Source: Cryptosporangium phraense
Lineage (GTDB): Bacteria > Actinomycetota > Actinomycetes > Mycobacteriales > Cryptosporangiaceae
Assembly: GCF_006912135.1 (NCBI RefSeq)
Contig: NZ_VIRS01000029.1
Location: forward strand, 1 to 64,000
DNA: 64,000 bases
Direction: 5' to 3'
Shown: positions 8,797 through 16,643 of the stretch, piece after piece
Numbering within the stretch: position 1 is the stretch's first letter
How the letters are laid out: each line of letters begins with the position of its first letter
The notes under the pieces: model-generated
What the model was told of the DNA's origin: nothing
Databases searched by the model: none
The model's input: the letters and a program-made list of their open reading frames with translations, nothing else
Made by a program: the position numbers and the translations under genes

Positions 8797-10127
8797 CCGT
8801 CACCTCGCTGACGCTGCTCGGCACCACCGCGCTCCAGGCGGGCTACCGCGAGCAGGAGTATCTGGTCAGCGGGTTCGCCGACGAGTGGATCTACGACGCC
8901 TGGGGTGAGCCCGAACGCGGGCTGGCCGGCGTGCCCTACACGTCGAGGTTCCTGCTCCGCCGTCCGGCGGACGACGGCCGGTTCACCGGGGTGCTCCAGG
9001 TGGAGCCGCTCCACCCGGAGTACGACGCCGCGCTGAGCTGGCAGGTCCTGCATCCCTGGATCCAGCGCACCGGTGCGGCCTGGGCCGGCGTCACCCAGGA
9101 CTACCGGCTGGCCGAGTGGCTCCGCGACGAGGTCGACCCGGCCCGGTACGGCGAACTGTCGATCCCGATCCCGAACCTGCGGTACGAGATCGTCGCCGAC
9201 GTCGCCGAGGCCCTCCGGACCAACCGGCTCGGGGCCTGGGGCCCGCAGGGCCAGGTCGACCGCGCGTACCTGTCCGGCTGGTCGATGACCGGGAGCTTCG
9301 GCCGGGTGTTCCTCGGCGACGGCTTCCACCGGCGCCGTCGCGTCGCGTCCGGCGCACCGGTCTTCGACGGGTACGTCATCGGCATCTCGTCCGGCGGTGC
9401 GGAACGGGCCGGCTACCCGGGCCTGTCCGACGAGTGGGACGTGCCGGCCGAGGACCCCCGGCGGGTGATCGGCGGGCACGACGTCCCGGTCGTGGAGCTG
9501 CTCAGCGAGCTCGAGTCCGAGACCCACCGGGCGATGCTCCGGCCCGACAGCGACGCCGACGACGACCGCTACCGGCTCTACCAGGTGGCCGGCACCTCGC
9601 ACGACTCGCTCGGCCCGCGTCCGGAGCCCGACCGGCTCGTGCCGATCGTGGAGCAGCCCAGCGAGGCCCGGCTGGACCTCGTCGCCCGCGCGGTCTTCGC
9701 CCGGCTCGACGAGTGGGTCCGAGACGGCGTCCGGCCGCCGACCGCCGACCGGTTCTCGTTCGACGCGGACGGGAACCTGGCCCGGGACGCCGACGGCAAC
9801 GTGCTCGGCGGTATCCGCACCCCGTGGATCGCCGAGCCGCTGGCCCGGTACGCCCCGCACAGCACGCCCGCGGTCACCACGGTGGCGGCGGCCCCGTGGT
9901 CCCCGGTCGCCGACCCGGCGCTGATGGCCTTCCTCCGCGGCCACCGGACGCCGCTCGACCCGTCGGTCGTCCGGAGCCGCTACCCGTCGGCCGAGGACTA
10001 CCTGACCCGGTACGCGGCGCGCTGCCGCGCCCTGGCCGACGAGGGGTTCCTGCTCGACGACGACATCGAGACGCTCCTGGCCACCGCTCGCGAACAACTT
10101 CTGGAGTGCTCCCGTGCCCTATCTTGA
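8793..10127 (+). CDS. Alpha/beta hydrolase domain protein, PF20091-like
   Basis: The 444-residue protein resembles the large alpha/beta-hydrolase-domain proteins of PF20091 (Abhydrolase_10), mostly uncharacterised esterase- or lactonase-like enzymes. The probable nucleophile is S164 in G-W-S-M-T-G, a G-x-S-x-x-G elbow. Further support comes from the R-G-H-R-T-P-L-D end region and the D-A-D-G-N-x-L repeats around 325-340. There is no signal peptide, so it is cytosolic. Translational coupling to the importer suggests it opens an ester or lactone in the imported compound. The exact reaction is unknown. Confidence 0.75.
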   Translation: MTVTSLTLLGTTALQAGYREQEYLVSGFADEWIYDAWGEPERGLAGVPYTSRFLLRRPADDGRFTGVLQVEPLHPEYDAALSWQVLHPWIQRTGAAWAGVTQDYRLAEWLRDEVDPARYGELSIPIPNLRYEIVADVAEALRTNRLGAWGPQGQVDRAYLSGWSMTGSFGRVFLGDGFHRRRRVASGAPVFDGYVIGISSGGAERAGYPGLSDEWDVPAEDPRRVIGGHDVPVVELLSELESETHRAMLRPDSDADDDRYRLYQVAGTSHDSLGPRPEPDRLVPIVEQPSEARLDLVARAVFARLDEWVRDGVRPPTADRFSFDADGNLARDADGNVLGGIRTPWIAEPLARYAPHSTPAVTTVAAAPWSPVADPALMAFLRGHRTPLDPSVVRSRYPSAEDYLTRYAARCRALADEGFLLDDDIETLLATAREQLLECSRALS

Positions 10128-10941
10128 TGTGTCCGGAACGAAGCTCTGGTACGACGAGTACGGCACCGGCCCGGACGTCGTCGTGTCCTGCGCGTCCGGG
10201 TTCAGCACGTACCCGGCGGTGCTCGCCGAACCGCCGATCGGCGCGCGGGTGTTCACGCTCCAGGCCCGCGGATTCGGCCGGTCCGACCACCAGTCCGAGC
10301 CCCCCGCGCAGGGCTGGCTCGACCAGTGGGGCGACGACGTCCTGGCGCTGGCCGATCACGTCGGGGCCGAGCGGTTCGTCTACACCGGGGTCTCGCACGG
10401 GGCCGGCATCGGCTGGCACCTGGCCTGGCGTCACCCCGAGCGGCTGCGCGCGCTGATCTCGGTCGTCGGCACGCCGCACGATCGCACCGGCGACACGTCG
10501 TCGTCGGCCGGGCGCCGGAAGGTGATCGAGAACCGGGGCAACGTCGAGGAGATCGAACGGCAGTTCCAGGTCCTCGGCGGTCCGACCGACACCCCGGAGC
10601 AGGCCGAACTCCGGGAGCGGACCATCGGCGCGATCGTCCGCAAGCACGTGACGTACACCGACGAGGAGGCCCGGATCAACCAGGGCATGCCGTTCCCGCA
10701 GGCGACGACCAACGACGCGGTGGCCGCGATCCTGCGCACCATCGACCTGCCGGTGCTGATCCTGGCCGGGATGCGCGACGGCGTGATCTCGCCGGAGTCG
10801 ACGCTGCGGGCGGCCCGGAGCGTCAAGCGGGCCAAGGCCGTGCTGTTCGAGGACGAGGGGCACTTCGTGGCCGAGGAGCGTCCGCAGCGGCTGGTGCCGG
10901 AGATCGCGATCTTCCTGGACGAGCTGGCCGGTGCCCGATGA
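10114..10941 (+). CDS. Alpha/beta hydrolase
   Basis: The 275-residue cytosolic hydrolase has the nucleophile elbow G-V-S94-H-G-A-G, an oxyanion region near S-C-A-S-G-F (25-30), and the C-terminal catalytic His in D-E-G-H-F-V-A-E-E. This is the epoxide hydrolase/haloperoxidase/enol-lactonase group (PF00561/PF12697). The GTG start lies 14 bases inside the previous gene, so the two hydrolases are coupled. In degradation operons such enzymes hydrolyse ring-fission products, enol-lactones or esters. Nothing in the sequence decides among these. Confidence 0.85.
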   Translation: MPYLDVSGTKLWYDEYGTGPDVVVSCASGFSTYPAVLAEPPIGARVFTLQARGFGRSDHQSEPPAQGWLDQWGDDVLALADHVGAERFVYTGVSHGAGIGWHLAWRHPERLRALISVVGTPHDRTGDTSSSAGRRKVIENRGNVEEIERQFQVLGGPTDTPEQAELRERTIGAIVRKHVTYTDEEARINQGMPFPQATTNDAVAAILRTIDLPVLILAGMRDGVISPESTLRAARSVKRAKAVLFEDEGHFVAEERPQRLVPEIAIFLDELAGAR

Positions 10942-12182
10942 CGGCCGGGCAGAAGCCGCTGCGTGGCCGGGTCGTGCTCGACCTGACGACCGCGCTGGCC
11001 GGCCCCTACGCCACGCTGCTGCTGGCCGGTCTGGGCGCGACCGTGATCAAGATCGAGAACCCGGCCACCGGCGGTGACAGCTCGCGCAACAACGCCCCCT
11101 ACCTGGGGGAGGGCGGGCTGCGTCCGGACCGGGGGAGCGCCGAGGACATGTCGGTCTCGGTGATCGCCCGGGCCCGCAACAAGCAGAGCATCACGCTCAA
11201 CCTCAAGCAGTCCGCGGCCAGGGCGGTCTTCCTCGAGCTCGTCGAGCACGCCGACATCGTGGTCGAGAACTACGCGGCCGGCACCGCCGACCGGCTCGGC
11301 ATCGGGCACGAGGCCTGCAAGCAGGTCAACCCGCGGATCATCTACGCGTCGATCAGCGGGTTCGGCGCCCAGGGTGCGCCCGGCTCGGGCAAGGCCATGG
11401 ACTCGATCATCCAGGCGCTGTCCGGCGTGATGTTCACGTCCGGGGAGCCGGACAGCGACCCGGTGCGGGTCGGGCTGCCGGTCGCCGACCTGCTGGCCCC
11501 GCTGTTCGCGGTGATCGGGGTGCTGTCGGCGGTCATCGAGGTCGAGCAGGGCGGTACCGGTCAGCAGGTCGACGTCTCGATGCTCGGCGCGCTCACGTCG
11601 CTGCTGTCGATCGAGCCGTTCGACGCGTTCGAGCAGCTGGGCCTGCCGACCCGGACCGGCCGGACGCTCCCTCGCCTGGCGCCGTTCGGCCTGTTCCCGG
11701 CGGCCGACGGGTGGGTCGCGCTGTGCGCGCCCACCGACACGTTCGCCGCCGGGGTGTTCCGCGCGCTCGGGACCCCGGAGCTGGCCGACGACCCGCGCTT
11801 CCGGACCCGCGACCGCCGGGTCGGCAACGCCACCGACCTGCACGCCCAGATCGACGAGTGGACCAGCAAGCACACCACCGAGGAGATCGTGGCCCTGCTC
11901 GCCGAGCAGGGCGTTCCCGCGGCCCCGGTCCGGGAGCCGGCCGACGCGATCCACGACGACCTCGTGCGGCAGCGCGGCGAGGTCGTCGACCTCGAGCACC
12001 CGGACTACGGGGCCACCGCCCGGGTGTCCGGTCCGGGCCTGCCGATCCGGTTCTCGGAGTCGGCGGCCGGCTTCGACCGGCCCGCGCCCCGGCTGGGCGA
12101 GCACACCGACGAGATCCTGCGCACGCTGCTGGGGTACGACGCCGAGCAGATCGCCGCCCTGCGGCAGAACGGCGCCCTGTGA
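10938..12182 (+). CDS. Family III CoA-transferase (CaiB/BaiF)
   Basis: The 414-residue protein belongs to PF02515. It moves CoA from a donor thioester to a carboxylic acid. The N-terminal R-V-V-L-D-L-T-T-A-L-A-G-P-Y-A and A-T-V-I-K-I-E-N are diagnostic, and the catalytic aspartate is D155 in K-A-M-D-S-I-I-Q-A-L-S-G. The ATG overlaps the preceding hydrolase's stop and its TGA overlaps the GTG of the dehydratase-like gene. In anaerobes the same pairing of CoA-transferase and 2-hydroxyacyl-CoA dehydratase activates 2-hydroxy acids, so this gene strongly suggests the pathway runs through CoA thioesters. Confidence 0.93.
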   Translation: MTAGQKPLRGRVVLDLTTALAGPYATLLLAGLGATVIKIENPATGGDSSRNNAPYLGEGGLRPDRGSAEDMSVSVIARARNKQSITLNLKQSAARAVFLELVEHADIVVENYAAGTADRLGIGHEACKQVNPRIIYASISGFGAQGAPGSGKAMDSIIQALSGVMFTSGEPDSDPVRVGLPVADLLAPLFAVIGVLSAVIEVEQGGTGQQVDVSMLGALTSLLSIEPFDAFEQLGLPTRTGRTLPRLAPFGLFPAADGWVALCAPTDTFAAGVFRALGTPELADDPRFRTRDRRVGNATDLHAQIDEWTSKHTTEEIVALLAEQGVPAAPVREPADAIHDDLVRQRGEVVDLEHPDYGATARVSGPGLPIRFSESAAGFDRPAPRLGEHTDEILRTLLGYDAEQIAALRQNGAL

Positions 12183-13252
12183 CCGCTCTCGCCACCCTCG
12201 ACGAGGCCTACACCGATCGGTACGCCCGGGCCCGGTCCTGGCGCGAGCAGGGCGGGACCGTCGTCGGGTACGTCGGGGCCGACGTGCCGGTCGAGCTGAT
12301 CACCGCGGCCGGTGCGCTCCCGGTCCGGCTCGCCGGTCGTCCCGGGCGGCCGGTCGGCCGCGCGGTCGACTACCTGGGCTCCGGCGTCGACGCGGCCACG
12401 CTGAGCCTGTTCGCCGGGCTGCTCGACGATGCCCCGCCGATCGACCTGCTGCTGGTCTCGCACGACCGTGAGGCCTCCCTCCAGCTGTTCTACGCGCTCC
12501 GCGAGATCCGCCGGCTGGGGCTGGAGCCCCAGTTGCCCGAGACCTGGCTCGTCGACGTGCTGCACCTGCCGCACCGCAGCACGGCCGCCTACAACCTGGT
12601 GCGCCTGCGGGAGCTCCGCACCCGCCTGCAGCGGTTCCTCGGCGTGTCGATCGACGCCGACGCGCTGGCCGCGGCCGTCACGGCGCACGACCGGATCCGC
12701 ACCGCCTGGCGGGAGCTGGCCGCGCTCCGGGGCGACGAGCGGCGCGCGCTGACCGGGGTCGAGGCGCTCACCGTGATCGGCGCGGGCGGCACCCTGCCGG
12801 CCGACGAGTACGAGCCGCTGGTGCGGCGGGCACTCGACGAGCTGGCCGGCCGGGAGCCGCGGCCGGGCGTCCCCCTGGTGGTGACCGGCAGCGCGCACGA
12901 CGAGCCCGGGGTCTACCGCGACCTGGAGGACGACGGGTGGCTGGTCGTGGTCGAAGACCACGACTGCGGCAACGCGGCGGGCGGGCCGGAGATGACGCCG
13001 ACGCTCGAAGGCCTGGCCGAGTGGTACCAGAACCGGGTGGTCACCGAGTCCGCGGCCGCCGCGGTGGCTCGGACCAGTGCCCAGGGCGTCCTCAGCTACG
13101 TGCGGAAACACGACGACGGTCCGCTGTGGGACTTCCGCGGGATCGACGCCACCGTCCCGGTGCCGGCCGCGCTGGTGAGCGCTCAGGACTACGGCGCGGT
13201 CGACCTGGCGGCCGTCCGCGCCGGACTGAAGACCGTAGGAGACCGACGATGA
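12179..13252 (+). CDS. 2-hydroxyacyl-CoA dehydratase / benzoyl-CoA reductase family subunit, Cys-poor
   Basis: The 357-residue protein shows the HgdB/BcrC/FldC fold (PF06050): V-G-Y-V-G-A-D-V-P-V-E-L-I-T-A-A-G near the N-terminus, a central S-H-D-R-E segment and the late V-E-D-H-D-C-G-N. Characterised relatives bind a [4Fe-4S] cluster through several cysteines, but I see only one cysteine here, C263; the usual cysteine-bearing positions are occupied by D-R-E-A-S-L. It probably forms a heterodimer with the next protein. No activator ATPase of the HgdC type is present in the window. The family call is fairly secure; activity is not. Confidence 0.78.
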   Translation: MTALATLDEAYTDRYARARSWREQGGTVVGYVGADVPVELITAAGALPVRLAGRPGRPVGRAVDYLGSGVDAATLSLFAGLLDDAPPIDLLLVSHDREASLQLFYALREIRRLGLEPQLPETWLVDVLHLPHRSTAAYNLVRLRELRTRLQRFLGVSIDADALAAAVTAHDRIRTAWRELAALRGDERRALTGVEALTVIGAGGTLPADEYEPLVRRALDELAGREPRPGVPLVVTGSAHDEPGVYRDLEDDGWLVVVEDHDCGNAAGGPEMTPTLEGLAEWYQNRVVTESAAAAVARTSAQGVLSYVRKHDDGPLWDFRGIDATVPVPAALVSAQDYGAVDLAAVRAGLKTVGDRR

Positions 13253-14487
13253 CCGACCGCCTCCCCTCGGCCGGGGCCGCGCTGGCGCACCAGCGGACCT
13301 GGTTCGCCGAGCTCCAGCGCCGGGCGGCCGACGGCGAGCCGGTGGTCCTGGCCAACGCCGACGCCCCCCAGGAGATCTTCCGGGCGCTGGACGTGCCCTA
13401 CGTGGTCAATCAGTGGTGGGCGTCGATCATCGGGGCCAAGCAGCTCTCCGGCGCGTACCTGAGCCGCCTGCGTGGCCTCGGTTTCCCCGACACGAGCGAG
13501 CAGTACAACTCGCTGGCCCTGGCCGGGCTGCTCGGTCCGGACGCCGACGGCGGCCCGTGGGGCGGCCTGCCCCGCCCGTCGCTGGTCGTCGCGGAGACGT
13601 CCGGGGACGCGCTGCACAAGGTGTTCCAGGCCTGGGAGACCGAGCTCGGGGTGCCGTACTACGCGTTCGAGAGCGCGGCCGAGCCGGACGTGCCGATCAA
13701 CTGGTGGGAGCTGATGCCCGACCGGTGGGAGCAGGCGATCGGGCCGGCCCGGATCGACCTGATGACCGAGGAGCTGCTCGGGCTGATCCGGCACGTGGAG
13801 ACGCTGACCGGCCGGGCCCTGCGCCAGTCCCGGCTGCGCGAGGTCATGCGGCTGGCGAACGAGCAGGCCGAGTGGAACCGGCGGACCCGCGATCTGCTGG
13901 CCCGGGTGCGCCCGTGCCCGATCCGGGTCAGCGACGTGATCCCGAGCGTGATGATCCCGCAGTGGCACCGGGGCACCCAGTGGGCGGTGGACGCGGCCGA
14001 GCGGCTCTACCACGAGGTGCGCGAGCGGATCGGCACCGGCGTCGGCGACGAGCCGGAGCGGCTCCGGCTGATGTGGATCGGCCGGGGGCTCTGGCACGAC
14101 ATGGACGTCTACCGGCGGTTCGAGCGGTCGCACGGCGCGGTGTTCGTCTGGTCGATGTACCTGGCGCTCGCGGCCGACGCCTACGCCCGCTACGGCGACG
14201 ACCCGCTGCGCGCGCTGGCCGCCCGGTTCTGCGCGTTCCACGATCAGATGTACACGCCGCCCTGGAGCGGGGAGTGGTACGTCAAGGAGGCGCGCACCCA
14301 TGGCGTCCAGGGGGCGATCCACCTGATCAGCGCCGACTCGCGCAACGCCTGGGCGACGACCAGGTGCCTGCGCCAGGCCGGCGTCGACGTCCTGGAGATC
14401 GAGCTGGAGAACGCGGACGCCCGGGCGTACGACGCGGACGACGTGAACCGGCGGATCGAAACCTGGCTCGACGGGTTGGCCTCGTGA
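13249..14487 (+). CDS. Second 2-hydroxyacyl-CoA dehydratase family subunit
   Basis: This 412-residue partner of the preceding protein is HgdA/BcrB-like (PF06050). The N-terminal V-V-L-A-N-A-D-A-P-Q-E-I-F-R-A and the C-terminal H-G-V-Q-G-A-I-H-L-I (351-360) fit the family. Cysteines occur only at 223, 328 and 373. The family's usual C-terminal serine-cysteine ligand position reads S-A-D-S-R here. It is unusually rich in Trp and Tyr around 55-60, 150-160 and 335-345. The start overlaps the previous stop. With the CoA-transferase it implies a reaction on a CoA thioester, perhaps without the radical iron-sulfur chemistry of anaerobic relatives. Confidence 0.78.
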   Translation: MTDRLPSAGAALAHQRTWFAELQRRAADGEPVVLANADAPQEIFRALDVPYVVNQWWASIIGAKQLSGAYLSRLRGLGFPDTSEQYNSLALAGLLGPDADGGPWGGLPRPSLVVAETSGDALHKVFQAWETELGVPYYAFESAAEPDVPINWWELMPDRWEQAIGPARIDLMTEELLGLIRHVETLTGRALRQSRLREVMRLANEQAEWNRRTRDLLARVRPCPIRVSDVIPSVMIPQWHRGTQWAVDAAERLYHEVRERIGTGVGDEPERLRLMWIGRGLWHDMDVYRRFERSHGAVFVWSMYLALAADAYARYGDDPLRALAARFCAFHDQMYTPPWSGEWYVKEARTHGVQGAIHLISADSRNAWATTRCLRQAGVDVLEIELENADARAYDADDVNRRIETWLDGLAS

Positions 14488-15443
14488 CGGCGGAGGTCGA
14501 ATTCCGGCTGCCCCGAGCGCAGGGAGGACCGAACCCGCAGCACCTGTTCGTCACGCTGTTCGGCGACTACTGGTGGGCCCGGGCCGAGCACCTCCCGTCG
14601 GCCGGGCTCGTCGCGCTGGCCGGCGAGTTCGGGATCTCGTCGGCCTCGGCCCGGGCCGCGCTGAGCCGGTTGCGCAGGCGACAGCTGCTGTCCGCGTCGA
14701 AGATCGGGCGCCACACCTACTACGGCCTCGCGCCCACGACCCGGCAGACGATCGTCGAGGGCGGCAGCCGTATCCTCTCGTTCGGGATGGACGACGACCC
14801 GGCCGAGTGGGACGGCACCTGGCTGGTCGTCGCGTTCTCGATCCCCGAGGACCAGCGGGACGTCCGGCACACGCTGCGGACCCGGCTGCGCTGGCTCGGG
14901 TTCGCCTGCCTCTACGACGGCGTCTGGGTGTCGGCGGGCGGCTCGGCCGGCGGCGACGCGTCGGCCGCGGAGGCCAAGGCCGTCGTGCGCGAATGCGGCA
15001 TTCGGGACGCCAGCATCTTCCGCGCGACCAGCCTCGACTCGGTCGGCGGGGACACCGGCCGGCACCCGCTGTCGGCCTGGGACCTCGACCAGCTGCGGAC
15101 CGCCTACCAGGAGTTCATCGACCGCTTCGAGCCGCTCTACCAGCGCATTCTCGACGGCGACATCCGGTCGAGCGAGGCTCTGGTCGAGCGCACCGCGGTG
15201 ATGGACGTGTGGCGCTCGTTCCCCGGGCTCGATCCGGGCCTGCCCAGCCAGGTGCTTCCGGCCGGCTGGCCGCGGCACCGGGCCCGGGAGGTGTTCGCCA
15301 GCGTCTACGACGCGCTGGGGCCGCTGGCTCAGGTCCGTTTCCAGCACATCCTGTCCCAGCACGCCCCGGGGCTGGCGCCGCTCGTCGACCATCACCTGAC
15401 GACGTCCGGGCCGATGGTCGGGATCGGCGTTTCCCGCCCGTAG
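14484..15443 (+). CDS. PaaX-family transcriptional regulator
   Basis: The 319-residue regulator has the PaaX N-terminal winged helix (L-F-V-T-L-F-G-D-Y-W near residue 25, then A-L-A-G-E-F-G-I-S-S-A-S-A-R-A-A-L-S-R-L) and the long PaaX effector domain. PaaX of the phenylacetate pathway is released from DNA by phenylacetyl-CoA, a CoA thioester, so a PaaX member in an operon with a CoA-transferase suggests it senses the pathway's own CoA ester. The GTG start overlaps the dehydratase stop. Its TAG ends immediately before a LacI operator at 15444. Confidence 0.88.
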   Translation: MTAEVEFRLPRAQGGPNPQHLFVTLFGDYWWARAEHLPSAGLVALAGEFGISSASARAALSRLRRRQLLSASKIGRHTYYGLAPTTRQTIVEGGSRILSFGMDDDPAEWDGTWLVVAFSIPEDQRDVRHTLRTRLRWLGFACLYDGVWVSAGGSAGGDASAAEAKAVVRECGIRDASIFRATSLDSVGGDTGRHPLSAWDLDQLRTAYQEFIDRFEPLYQRILDGDIRSSEALVERTAVMDVWRSFPGLDPGLPSQVLPAGWPRHRAREVFASVYDALGPLAQVRFQHILSQHAPGLAPLVDHHLTTSGPMVGIGVSRP

Positions 15444-15463
15444 AGTGCTTCTGGTAAAACACT
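15444..15463. promoter_or_regulatory. LacI-type operator upstream of the lacI gene
   Basis: The 20-bp site AGTGCTT-x6-AAACACT has symmetric outer arms, AGTG and CACT. A second copy with the same layout sits at 16504-16523, before the binding-protein gene. Two matched sites flanking a LacI gene imply autoregulation and control of the sugar importer. It starts one base after the PaaX stop codon, so the lacI promoter must be immediately downstream. Confidence 0.75.
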
Positions 15464-15496
15464 TTTAGACCGTTGGGACGGGCTCGAAGCGAGGCG

Positions 15497-16477
15497 ATGT
15501 TGGGGGCGGACCACCGGGTCACGATCTACGAGGTCGCCGAGCGGGCCCAGGTCAGCATCTCCACGGTATCGAACGTACTGAACAAGCCCGACCGGGTCAG
15601 CCCGGCGACGCGGGCCCGGGTGCTGGCCGCCGCCGACGAACTCGGGTTCGTGCCGAAGGCGCAGGCGGTCAGCCTGGCCCGCCGGGCGACCGGGCGGATC
15701 GGCGTGATGGCGCCGTTCACCTCGTACGGGTCGTACCTGCGGCGGCTGGCCGGCGTGCTGTCGTCGGCGGCCGAGCTGGAGATCGACGTCGTCGTGTTCG
15801 ACCACGAGTCGGCCGCCTCGGCGTCGTCGCCGGTGCTGGCCAGCATGCCGATCCACGGCCGGCTGGACGGTCTGATCGTGATGGGCCTGCCGATCGAGGA
15901 CGAGATCGCCGCCCGCCTGCGCGAGCGGAGACTGCCGACCGTCGTCGTCGACGCGGACAGCGCGTTGTTCAGCCGGGTCATGGTCGACGACCACGCGGGC
16001 GGACGGCTCGCCGCCGCCCACCTGCGCGACCGTGGCCACCGGCGGGTCGGGTACCTGCTCGAACGTCAGGTCTCGGACTACGAGTCGCAGGCGATCAAGC
16101 GGCTGGCCGGCTTCGAGCAGGTCATGGCCGGGGGCGAGGTGACGGTGGCGACGGCCGAGAACTCGGTCGACGGGGCCCGCCGGGCGGCGTCGGCGCTGCT
16201 GGCCGCCGAGCACCGGCCCACCGCGGTGATGGCGCACCACGACCTGCTCGCCGTCGGCGTCCTGCTGGCCGCGCGCGACCACGGCCTGCGGGTCCCCGAG
16301 GACGTCGCGGTCATGGGCTTCGACGACGGCGAGGCCGCGGCCGCGGCCGACCTGACGACGGTCCGCCAGCCGTTCGAGGAGTCGGGCAGCGCGGCGCTGA
16401 ACATCCTCCTCGAGGGGTCCCCGGTCCGCTCGACGACCGTGCTGGACGTGCAGGTGGTCGAGCGCTCGACGACCTGA
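15497..16477 (+). CDS. LacI-family transcriptional regulator
   Basis: The 326-residue repressor has an N-terminal LacI helix-turn-helix (about residues 8-55: T-I-Y-E-V-A-E-R-A-Q-V-S-I-S-T-V-S-N-V-L-N) and a periplasmic-binding-like sugar sensor domain ending in the G-F-D-D-G segment near 278. The ATG at 15497 was chosen over a TTG at 15473 because the N-terminus then matches family length. It is followed by its likely target operon, a sugar ABC importer, and flanked by two near-identical operators. The effector is probably the imported sugar or a phosphorylated derivative. Confidence 0.9.
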   Translation: MLGADHRVTIYEVAERAQVSISTVSNVLNKPDRVSPATRARVLAAADELGFVPKAQAVSLARRATGRIGVMAPFTSYGSYLRRLAGVLSSAAELEIDVVVFDHESAASASSPVLASMPIHGRLDGLIVMGLPIEDEIAARLRERRLPTVVVDADSALFSRVMVDDHAGGRLAAAHLRDRGHRRVGYLLERQVSDYESQAIKRLAGFEQVMAGGEVTVATAENSVDGARRAASALLAAEHRPTAVMAHHDLLAVGVLLAARDHGLRVPEDVAVMGFDDGEAAAAADLTTVRQPFEESGSAALNILLEGSPVRSTTVLDVQVVERSTT

Positions 16478-16503
16478 TCGCCGGTCTGCGGCCCTCGATA
16501 AAA

Positions 16504-16523
16504 GTGCTTTTATGGAAACACTT
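16504..16523. promoter_or_regulatory. LacI-type operator upstream of the sugar importer
   Basis: AGTGCTTTTATGGAAACACT matches the site at 15444-15463 in length, in the AGTG/CACT arms and in the CTT..AAA core. It lies 120 bases before the binding-protein start. The interval contains only the leader and a ribosome site (GGAGG near 16634). Confidence 0.75.
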
Positions 16524-16643
16524 GACGGGGCCGCCGGGATGCGGTTTCGTGCTTGTTACGCGAGCGCGGTGCGGTTCCCCGCTCTTCTTCTTTCTGCCGG
16601 CGATGACCCTCGTCGCTGGACTTTTCCGCTGCTGGAGGCCTGC

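Noticed and set aside
8793-14487. Benzoyl-CoA reductase pathway
   Set aside because: Only two HgdA/B-fold proteins are present, without the four-subunit set, ferredoxin or activator, and most cluster cysteines are absent.
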